Positions 43,560-52,454 of a stretch of 64,000 bases of DNA are shown piece after piece (within the stretch, counting starts at the first letter, position 1; every line of letters starts with the position of its first letter). Under the pieces are notes generated by a model. The model was given only the letters and a program-made list of their open reading frames with translations, made no database searches and was not told the origin of the DNA. Origin of the DNA: Phragmites australis (taxonomy: Eukaryota; Streptophyta; Magnoliopsida; Poales; Poaceae). The stretch lies in assembly GCF_958298935.1 (NCBI RefSeq), contig NC_084943.1, positions 19,585,001 through 19,649,000 of the forward strand. The letters are read 5' to 3'. Position numbers and translations under genes: made by a program.

Positions 43560-44100
43560 CGAAGAAGCTCATGAGGATGCCGACATATTAATGGGTACGC
43601 TACTTGTGAATTCTCATCCTACCACTGTTCTTTTTTACTCCGGAGCTTCTCATTCCTTCAAAATGTGGAGTTATACCTGACATCACAAGCAAAAGGTTAG
43701 CACTACCCTAGCACCCTATCTTATAGAATCACCCGGAGCCAACATCCTTACCGATCAATTTATATCCAAGGCGTCGATTATTCAACGGGTTATCCTTTCT
43801 AGCAAACTTGTTGGTAATCAACGCCAAGGGGATAGACGTCATTTTGGGAATGAATTGGCTCACCAAGAATAAGGCCATTGTCGATTGTTCTCAAAGGACC
43901 ATCACACTTGATGATCTATCCGGCATCCATGTCCATCTAAAGCTTAAGGAAGGTGGTCCTTGTCTTTATGCACTAGAAGGCGCCGCAACAATGGATCTCC
44001 TGGATATTCCTATGGTATGCGAGTATTTGGATGTTTTTCCGGAAGAATTGTTGGGAATGCCACCCGACCGGGATATTAAATTTGTCATTGAACAACTCTG
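43560..44100 (+). pseudogene. Gypsy element D: aspartic protease
   Basis: LLVNSHPTTVLFYSGASHSF (about 43600-43660) has the retropepsin active site with Tyr in place of the catalytic Asp (YSGA for DSGA). After a frameshift at about 43670 the frame 43808-44101 holds GIDVILGMNWLTKNKAIVDC and CEYLDVFPEELLGMPPDRDI, the protease end and the entry to RT. Confidence 0.8.
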
Positions 44101-44930
44101 ATATCTAAATGAACTTATCGGATACCTCCCAATGAGTTAGTAAAATTGAAAAAGCAGTTGAAGGAATTGCTTGATAAAGGATTTATTTGCCCGAGCTCCT
44201 CACCCTAGGGATGCCCGGTTCTCTTTATCAAGAAGAAGGATGACACTCTACAGATGTGTGTTGACTGTCGTCCACTCAACACTGTCACAGTTAAGAACAA
44301 GTATCCTCTTTCTCAGATCGATAAATTGTTTACCAATTGATCGGTGCTCGTTTCTTCTTCAAGATCGACTTGAGGTTAGGCTACCGTCAAAGCAAGATCT
44401 AATCGGAGAATGTTCCTAAGACGGATTTCGCTACTCGTTATGGGCTATACGAGTATACCTTCATGTCGTTTGGCTTAACCAACACACCAGCCCACTTCAT
44501 GTACCTGATGAACACGGTTTTCATGGAAGAGCTAGTTCTAGCTTTGTTGTAATCTTCATCGATGATATTCTCATCTATTCCAAGACCGAAGAAGAATATG
44601 CTGAGCATCTTCGAATTGTTCTTAGATGACTCCAAGATCATCGTCTCTATGCCAAGTTCAGCAAATACGAGTTTTGGCTCAAAGATGTCTCTTTCCTGGG
44701 TCATGTCCTATCTAAAAACGGAGTTGCCGTTGACCCTAACAAAGTACAAGAGGTTCTCAATTGGGTTCAACCCAAGAGTTTCATCGATATTCAGAGTTTT
44801 CTTAGACTTGCGGATTACTACCACCGATTCATTGAGAACTTCTCCAAAATTCCCAAACTCATGACTACGCTGTTGAAGAAGGGAAATAAATCGAGTGGTC
44901 AAACGGATGTCAAATAGCATTCCAAACCTT
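44101..44930 (+). pseudogene. Gypsy element D: reverse transcriptase
   Basis: RT is spread over three frames: [20 protein letters not shown] (44262-44320), FFKIDLRLGYRQ (first catalytic Asp), [20 protein letters not shown] (44450-44510), [20 protein letters not shown] (catalytic DD intact, 44552-44610) and SKYEFWLKDVSFLGHVLSK. At least six stops or frameshifts (for example 44101, 44138-44143, 44337, 44400) make it a clear pseudogene. It lacks the second RNase H seen in A and C. Confidence 0.8.
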
Positions 44931-45480
44931 GAAGAATTTGCTCACGACCGCTCCCGTTCTTGCTCAACCTGAAATGGACAAGGGTTTCTATGTTTATTGT
45001 GACGCTTCCCGCATAGGCCTTGAATGTGTCCTCATGCAAGAAGGCTGAGTTGTTGCCTACGCTTCACGTCAATTGAAGCGACATGAAGAGAATTATCCAA
45101 CTCATGACTTGGAGCTTGTGGCAGTTGTGCACGCTCTAAAACTTTGGCACCACTATCTACTAGGCAATCTTTGCTATGTCTACACCGATCACAAGAGTCT
45201 CAAATACATCTTCACATAAGCCAATCTGATTATGAGGCAGAGAAGATGGCTTGAACTGATCAAGGATTACGAGTTGGAAGTTCATTATCATCTTGGAAAG
45301 ACGAATGTTGTCACCGACGCACTGAGTTGAAAGGCTTGATGCAATTGTCTCTCGCTCCAGCCTGGAGTTACACTTTGTGATGATTTCAGAAGGCTTGGAC
45401 TCAAGATGGTTTCGGAGGGATTCCTTTACAATCTGGAAATAAAATCCACCCTCCTCGAACAAGTTAATTAAGCTCAAAGG
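44931..45480 (+). pseudogene. Gypsy element D: RNase H
   Basis: FYVYCDASRIGLECVLMQEG (44988-45048), [40 protein letters not shown] and SLKYIFT are read in one frame with stops at about 45046 and 45217. HYHLGKTNVVTDALS at 45285-45328 closes the domain. Single RNase H, as in chromoviruses. Confidence 0.8.
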
Positions 45481-46258
45481 AAAGACGCCGGCATGAGAAG
45501 AATTCATGATAGGATCAAGGAGGGGCAAGCTAGATGCTTTGCCGTGGATGATCAAGGTACCTTGTGGTTCAAAAATCGACTAGTAGTCCCTATGGTTCTT
45601 GAGCTGAGAAAGAAAATATTGGATGAAGCTCACGAATATTTGTTATACATCCATCCCAGAAGCACAAAGATGTATGAAGATCTCAACCGAAGATTTTGGT
45701 CGACTCGCATGAAACGGGAAATTGCTCGATATATGTAGGAATTTGATGTCTGTCAATGGGTAAAGATTGATCATCTCAAATCAGCTGGTATGCTGCAACC
45801 ATTGCCTGTTCCTTCATGGAAATAGGAGGAAATCAGCATGGATTTTGTCGTTGGTTTACCTAAGACCCCTCAAGTCTATGACTCCATTTGGATCATAGTG
45901 AGTCATTTCACAAAATCTGCACATTTTATCCCCGTGAAGACTCGATATAGTGCAAAGGACTATGCTGAGTTATATCACTCATGAATTTTGTTTGCCTTCA
46001 TGGAATTTCGAAGAAGATCATTTCCGATCGAGGCACTCAGTTCACCTCTCACTTCTGGAGAAGCCTCCACAAAGCTATGGGAACCAAACTGTTCTATAGT
46101 ACAATCTTGCATCCTCAAACCAGAGGCCAAACTAAGAGAGACAATCAAATCCTTGAAGATATATTAAGGGCTTGTGTGCTCACATATGGAAAAAGGTGGG
46201 AACTTTGCTTGCCATTTGCGGAGTTTTCATATAACAACAGTTATCAATCCAGTATCCA
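45481..46258 (+). pseudogene. Gypsy element D: integrase, C-terminus deleted
   Basis: The zinc-binding region (HEYLLYIHPRSTKMYEDLNR, FDVCQWVKIDH) and core (ISMDFVVGLPKTP, SIWIIVSHFTKSAHFIPVKT, then SDRGTQFTSHFWRSLHKAMG at 46020-46085, HPQTRGQTKRDNQ, FAEFSYNNSYQSSIQ) are recognisable. The core ends abruptly at about 46258 and joins LTR sequence at a CTTCCACC junction, so the integrase C-terminus, any chromodomain, the polypurine tract and the start of the 3' LTR are deleted. Stops near 45736, 45823 and 45984 also break it. Confidence 0.85.
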
Positions 46259-46263
46259 AATGT

Positions 46264-47860
46264 CTTCCACCTCGAGGAAAATAACCACCTTGGAGCCCAA
46301 TCTTTGAATCAAAGCTTCCATGGAGTTCGCTAATCCAATAGAAAGTTTCCTCACATTGAGGTGAGCCTTTCCCTACATTTTTCCCGTCGTTTCCAAGCTC
46401 TAATCGGTCCCTATTTCATTTATACCAGAGCTCAACCCTAGCTATGGATCTCATCCATGGTGTTTTTCGAGTTTGGCCCTGTGCATGTTGTCCAAACAAC
46501 CCAAGAAACACTCCCTAGTCTCGTAGAGCATTTTGGTATCCTTCATGGTGGAAGACATAGCCGGATCCTTCGCCGGTGACCTCAGCAAGGTGGCACTGGC
46601 AGGGTCCAATGGTCTGACCACCAGTTGAGGCTTGGTGGTTCAACCCCAAGTCAGACTCTACAGTCAGGAGTCAAACCGCCACTAGGGCCAGTCTGACCGC
46701 TAGCCGCGGTCTAACCGCCATGGGTCTGGTCTGACTGCTATGTTTACTCATTACCATTTATCTCTCTATCCAATTCTCACGGTCCAACCGCCACCTCCCA
46801 CGGTCTGACCACCAATTACTCAGTGCCCTGTAAACTTAGGTTGTCTTATACGAGATTTAAACCTTTTCTTGCCCAATCGTTTAGCATTCTTTTGCAAATA
46901 CTTTCGAAAACACGACGACTTTCATGCCGTTCATGATCTTGCATTATAAGCATACATTTCGGTTTATTCATTTGTTTATTCGATGCATTCTTATTGTGTC
47001 TAGAGAGTGACGCGTTGACGGTTCAAGTGCTCGAGGCCGATGCCGAACTAGATTTGTACGTGAACGAAGCGCCGAAGCAACAAGGCAAGCATTTGAGCAT
47101 ATTTCATCTTATATTTTGGATCATGTGAAGTCTAATTTGATAAATTATCGTTTTATGTATATTCTGCATGTGAGTAGGTCAATGTCGGGTTATGTGTGTA
47201 GAACCTATATTGATGCATTATTTCCTACCTTAAATTATTGATGAATTCTATTCTTGTAACCTGGGTATACCAATATTGCTGTCTAACTTAAAAGTTAATC
47301 CTAGATGCTTAGCCATGCATAGGTCTTCGATAGAAGTCGAGCGATGGAAGTTCCATAATTCGCGAGCTATAAGACTTAATTATTTTCACGAAGATAATGA
47401 TGTTGGGATGAAGAGTTTGTGAGAATGAGATGAGATATGGGTGGTGCTAGAGGTAGGTTAGGAGAGGAACCCGGATACCATAGACCGCTTGTATCGTTTA
47501 AGCGTTGATCGTTGTGTCGTTGGCTTAAGCACTTGTCCGTACTTTTCACATATCCGACTATGATAAAGATAAGCTGAATACCTCTAGTAGCTGTGATCAC
47601 TTGAGATTGAACGTCTATGGTGTGAGCGGGAGGACTTGTAGAGACACTTGAGGTTGCTCCGGGAGTAGACCTAAGTGGCCTCCGCACCAAGAGACACGTG
47701 ATCCAAATAGTCAGGGTTTAATTTGTAAAGGTTGTCACGGATACCCCTTGTGTAGCTGACGGGCTGTATAAGCCGAATGATCTCGTGTCATGTGGGTAAA
47801 GATGTATCCTCTGTAGGGTGTAAGATCAATTCGAATTGCCGCGGCCTCAATTTTGAGCAA
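46264..47860 (+). mobile_element. 3' LTR of element D, truncated at both ends
   Basis: Aligns with 39536-41160 of the 5' LTR over its whole length with scattered substitutions and small indels. About 740 bp of the 5' LTR's right end (41161-41898) has no counterpart here. Beyond 47860 the sequence changes to T-rich unique DNA upstream of the MULE. Confidence 0.8.
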
Positions 47861-48075
47861 TACTTTTATCGTTAACTTTTTCCTCAATTCTTTAAGCAAA
47901 ATTTTGTTGGTAAAAGCTTTTTCTCAAAACTTTTTTAGTCAAAATTTTCTCGTGTAAACTTTAAAAAACACGGGAGGAAATTTTTTTTTTCGAAGCAGAA
48001 AAAGCGGAGGCTGTCGGGTGGTACGAGCGTTGCGCTAAATAGCAGTCTCCCAATTGGGCTATGGAGGAGTGGGCC
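47861..48075 (+). promoter_or_regulatory. Displaced distal promoter segment of PFD3
   Basis: Unique DNA between the element D LTR and the MULE. Because the MULE is flanked by a target duplication, this was once contiguous with 52346 onward, upstream of the PFD3 start. It contains TGGGCT (48054-48059) and TGGGCC (48070-48075), site II/TCP-type motifs common in promoters of plant housekeeping genes, the last one touching the insertion point. Confidence 0.6.
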
Positions 48076-48084
48076 ACTATCCCG

Positions 48085-48565
48085 GGAAATGAATTCTACG
48101 AGACCCGATCTCATACTAATCTGAGAGACCTCCACTCTTTATGTGACATGTGGCTAGTCACAATCTCAAAGCGATGTGCCCCTAATTTCATCTCAATCCT
48201 GCTAAACGACGTCGTTTCTCCGTTAGAGCCTTACGGCGTGAGTAGAGCGCGGCGACGAGAGGATTTCCTCGCTCGCGTCGCTCGTGGCCGGAGGGAGAGC
48301 TTCGTCGATCGAGTCGCACGGCTGCGGCGGGAGGCAGCAGCATCTCATCTTTGATCGAGTCGAGCGAGCTGCTTCAGCCCATCCTCGCGGCAACGGGAGG
48401 CAGCAGCATCTCATGTAGATATCAGTGGGAGTGTGTAAAAGTTTTGTCTAGCTCTTCAGGTTATTTGATTAGCTTGGTGATAACTCCTAATGAATCAATT
48501 ACTTGTGAGGCCCATCAATGCAACGTGAGGTGTATTTTGGTTGCTGTTCTTGAGCGCTTCGTCGA
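48085..48565 (+). repeat. Left terminal inverted repeat of the MULE
   Basis: Matches the reverse complement of 51786-52336. Shared features include ACGAGACCCGA, CTAGTCACAATCTCAAAG, ACGGCGTGAGT and the block GAATCAATTACTTGTGAGGC near 48495. Homology ends at TTGCTGTTCTTGAGC. The right TIR is longer through two small internal duplications. Confidence 0.9.
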
Positions 48566-48695
48566 TCTGTAAGGTTCGTTGGACCCTTCCCTTTGCACGT
48601 TTGCTCTGTTGTGGTGAATGAACTGGTACGGCTTTGGCGACTGCTTTGTTTCTCTCCACTTTAACTACTATACGGTCGTCGGCAGGTGTGCTCGT

Positions 48696-51369
48696 ATGTC
48701 ACAGCTTCCTATCCATGGCGATGTGGGCGAAAGCTCATGTCCCAATTTTGAGGTTGGTGATGGGGATTTCAACTCTGATGATGATAAATCTGAAAAAGTT
48801 GCTCCTGCAGATTTGGAGGTAAGTGATTTATATGAAATGAAGTACTTTGCTATGAACCACGGTGCTCCAGCAAATAACACTTGATTTGATATATACCTTT
48901 GGTGTAGGTTAATGATCAAAATATTTCTAGTGAACTTGTGCCAAAGGTTGGCTTGACCTTTAATTCAGAGGATGATGCATACAAGTTCTATAATGCATAT
49001 GCCAGAAAGATCGGGTTCAGTATTTGGAAGAGCCATACTAAACATCGTGTAGATGGCACATTATCTTCCAAGTACTTTGTTTGCAGTAACGAAGGTCAGA
49101 AGAACACTAGTCAGATATATCAACCAAAGAAAGAACGTGCTACAACAAGGTCATCTTGTAATGCTCGTGTTCATTCCTATATTTCCCGGGATGGTATTTG
49201 GATGATTCAGAAAGTCTTCCTTGCTCATAATCACAGTTTTGTCAGTCCAAACAAGGCACATATGCTTAGATCTCAGCGACGTATGTCAAATGCCGATGAA
49301 CATATCATTAGCAATATGTGTGAAGCTGGAGTTAGGCCAGCTGAAATATATGATTTTTTCAACGGTGGTCCGGTAGAGCAGAGAATGTGAATTTCTTAAA
49401 AATGGATTGCAATAACTTCATCAGTCGTGAGCGCAAAAAATACTTGGAAACACAAGATGCGCAAACCCTATTGGAATACCTGGAGAATAAACAAGCTGAA
49501 GATCCTTCTTTTTACTATACTATACCGTGGAATTAGATAAAGAGAATGGTCGAATATCTAATTTCTTTTGGGCCAATGGTCATGCAATTATAGATTATGC
49601 TTGTTTTGGGGATGTCGTGTGCGTTGACACTACATTTCAAACAAATAAGTCTGAGATGCCATTTGCTCCAATTCTTGGAGCAAGACATCACAGGCAGACT
49701 ATTGTTTTTGGAGCTGCACTGTTATTCGATGAAAGTGCCAAGTCGTTCATTTGGCTATTTAGTACCTTTTTGAAAGTAATGTCTGGGAAGCAACCTGAAA
49801 CAATTTTCACATATCAATGTGCTGCAATGGCAAAGGCAATTAAGATTGTATTACCAAACTCAAGCCACCGTCTTTGCCTGTGGCACATATACCAGAATGC
49901 TGCAAAACATCTCAACCATGTAATCTCCAACAATCATGATTTTCTCAAGGACTTTAAGAGTTGCATATATGAAGAAAGATCAGTGGCACATTTTAACTTG
50001 AAGTGGCAAGAGTTATTGACTACTTATAACCTTGAAAAGAATTCATGGTTGGAAAATTTATATGCATTGCATGAGAAGTGGGCCACTATCTACCGCCATG
50101 ATTCATTTTGTGCAGACATGACATCCACTCAAAGGAGTGAAGGTATGAATAATGTGTTCGAGAAAACTTTCCATAGGAAACTTTCCATTTCAAAACACTT
50201 GGTAGAATATGATAAGTGTGCTGCACACCTCCGTGGAAATGTGTTATATGAAGACTACAAATCACGGAATTCAGATCCGGTTCTTTGTATTAGTAACTTG
50301 CCTTTGTTGAAGACGGCTGCTGAATCATATACGAGAAATATGTATACTATTTTTGAGGAGGAATTTAAAAAGCAATTTGTTCTATCATGCACATTGCAAA
50401 ATAGTGAAGGGACAACAAGCACGTACAAGATAATGTCTATGGATCGAAGCGAGGATGAAGCTACAATTATATTTAATTCAGATGATATGCAAGTGTTGTG
50501 TTCTTGCAAGAAGTAGAATTGTTTTGGTATGTGCATATGTTGGAGAAGTTCCCGAATCTAATTATATTTATTTATCTCTTATAGTTTTTTAACTATGCAG
50601 GTATGTTATGCAAGCATGTACTAAAAGTCTTCAACCACAACGATATTATCACTTTGCCTCCTGGGTACATATCGAGCAGATGGACAAAGTACGCAAAAAG
50701 AGGGACTTTTTCTTATCACAAACAACGTCAGAGTGATAATTCATCATCTCAGAGTGCACTTCTCTCTCGGAAAATGATATCGGTTGCATTAAAATGTGCG
50801 GTTTCGAAAAAGGTTCTTCAACATTTGGATGATGGTTTCGTTAAGTTGACTGTAGAAGTCGAAAATTTATTGAGCCAGGTAAAGTTGAATGAAAAAGAAG
50901 CTCCACAATATTTTCTGAGTGTACAAAAGAGGTTGCTGAAGTGCGCATATCATTTAAAGTGCCTCCACATAAAGGAGGTCCAACCCTTAAAAGAAAGAAA
51001 AATGTACTCAAAGGTGGAAAGAAAAATGCTACTAAAAACACAAGAAAGAAAGGTATGTATGCTTAATTGTTTGGCATATTCCATCTTCTGCTATGTCCAA
51101 TTGATTTCCTTCACATGTATACAGCAGAGGATCCAAGGCAATCATCAAACAAAAATTTATCTGGAACTTCACAGCAATCTGAATTGGTTCAGGGACCATT
51201 CAACTCAAATGCTACTGCTACTGCTGCTCCACTAATGATAAATAATATGATGCCATTTGGAGATAATTCTATGATGTTTGTTCCACCAATCGGAGGAGAA
51301 TTTACAAATCTCTTTCTTCAAGCTCAACATGAAGTGCCCGCTTCTCGACGCTTACATTTTGATGAATGA
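48696..51369 (+). pseudogene. FAR1/FHY3-type MULE transposase, broken
   Basis: Exons read: 48696-48818, 48908-50526, 50601-51052 and 51125-51369. The FAR1 DNA-binding domain covers 48945-49360 (FNSEDDAYKFYNAYARKIGF, SSCNARVHSY, LAHNHSF). The MULE core follows in the frame 49527-50516: VVCVDTTFQTNKSEMPFAPI (first Asp), LCLWHIYQNAAKHL and TQRSEGMNN (Glu). A SWIM finger spans an intron: CSCKK ... GMLCKHVLKVF. A basic C-terminal region ends at HFDE. Lesions: frameshifts near 49380 and 49530, TAG at 50514 inside the SWIM finger, a frameshift near 50925, and TAT (Tyr) at 49812-49814 where the family has the second catalytic Asp. It would cut and paste the element. This copy cannot. Confidence 0.85.
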
Positions 51370-51578
51370 AATGATCCCTGCACTTTGCAGCTCGATGGAA
51401 GCAAGGAGCTATGTGTGCTGGTTCATTGCTAAAGCTACATGGTCAAATCATTTGAGCATCTTTGTTTGTACCCTTTTTCGTTTTTGGTTATTGTAAACTT
51501 CTAGCAGACGTTTCCTTTATGTTCTATACTAAGTACGAGACGACTATCTTTACTTATACATTCAAAAAAAATCTTCAA

Positions 51579-52163
51579 TTATACAGAATTTGTTACAATG
51601 GGCATAGTGCTCTCAAAGGCACCTCCAGTTTTCACATTACAAATGGCAACAAAACCTGCTGTATTAAGGCAGGCAAGAAACATATCTGACAACTGGAAAT
51701 CAACCCATTTTGAACTAGGCCCTACACCATCATGTACATTCTGAAGATCTGCCACAAAGTTCTTGTGTATACCCCACTGGTGTAGCTCAAGAACAGCAAC
51801 CAAAATACACCTCACGTTGCATTGATGGGCCTCACAAGTAATTGATTCATTAGGAGTTAGCACCAAGCTAATCAAATAACTTGAAGAACTAGACAAAACT
51901 TTTAGACACTCCCACTGATAGCTACATGAGATGCTGCTGCCTCCCGTCGCCGCGAGGATGGGCTGAAGCAGCTCGCTCGACTCGATCCAAGATGAGATAC
52001 TGCTGCCTCCCGCCACAGCGCGCGACTCGTTTGACACGATCGACGAAGCGCTCCCTCCGGCCACGAGTGACACGAGCGAGGAAATCCTCCCGTCGCCGCA
52101 ATCGACACGATCGAGGAAATCCTCTCGCTGCCGTGCTCGACTCACGCCGTAAAGCTCTAACAT
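51579..52163 (-). pseudogene. Captured coding-like fragment across the MULE right TIR
   Basis: A 194-codon frame with no internal stop runs from the TIR into the interior. Its middle and end look like real protein: YQWECLKVLSSSSSYLISLV, TCEAHQCNVRCILVAVLELH, GPSSKWVDFQLSDMFLACLN and TAGFVAICNVKTGG. The N-terminal part is repetitive TIR sequence. The left TIR carries the same fragment (48418-48572: YQWECVKVLSS...ILVAVLE) up to the TIR boundary. Mutator-like elements often capture host exons, and this could be one. It reminds me faintly of the N-terminal propeller-like part of plant spatacsin (SPG11) homologs, which I cannot confirm. Expression unknown. Confidence 0.4.
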
Positions 52164-52336
52164 AGAAACGATGTCATTTAGTAGGATTGAGATGGCTCTA
52201 ACATAGAGATGTCGTTTAGCAGAATTGAGATGAGATTAGAGACATATTACTTTGAGATTGTAACTAGCCACGTGTCATGCAGAGAGCGAAGGTCTATCAG
52301 ATTATTATCAGGTCGGGTCTCGTGGAATTTTCTTCC
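51786..52336 (-). repeat. Right terminal inverted repeat of the MULE
   Basis: Reverse-complement partner of 48085-48565. It contains two extra copies of short internal blocks (a TTTCTATGTTAGAGC-type block near 52150-52210 and a GAGGATTTCCTCG-type block near 52075-52125) that account for the greater length. Confidence 0.9.
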
Positions 52337-52345
52337 ACTATCCCG

Positions 52346-52454
52346 CGCCGAAAGCACAGAACTTGGCCCCACCAGGCAGAGACCCAATTCATCAAACCTT
52401 CTTCCTCTTTGGGCCTGCTCTCCTTCCCACTTGGGCCTTCTCTCTCTCTCTCTC
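52346..52454 (+). promoter_or_regulatory. Remaining proximal promoter/5' leader of PFD3
   Basis: 109 bp between the MULE target duplication and the ATG. It holds TGGGCC at 52410-52415 and 52432-52437, and a (CT)n run at 52440-52453 just before the start codon. There is no TATA box, as in many constitutive plant genes with site II motifs and CT-rich leaders. Confidence 0.6.

Larger units (their letters stand above)
48085..52336 (+). mobile_element. Complete MULE (FAR1/FHY3-type Mutator-like element), 4.25 kb
   Basis: Ends are GGAAATGAATTCTACGAG on the left and, on the minus strand, GGAAGAAAATTCCACGAG on the right. The 9-bp target duplication ACTATCCCG is perfect at 48076-48084 and 52337-52345. 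TIRs are long (about 480 bp left, about 550 bp right). The interior encodes one transposase gene with a FAR1-type DNA-binding domain, MULE DDE core and SWIM finger. All defining MULE features are present, but the transposase is broken, so the element is defective. It sits in the promoter of PFD3. Confidence 0.93.

Noticed and set aside
47990..48075. tRNA-like look of the stretch before the MULE (GGTACGAGCGTTGCGC)
   Set aside because: No cloverleaf with proper acceptor and T-arm could be drawn, and internal A and B box promoter words are missing.
51926..52165. Plus-strand frames in the MULE right TIR
   Set aside because: Arg/Ser-rich shadows of the longer minus-strand frame, lying in short internally repeated TIR blocks.
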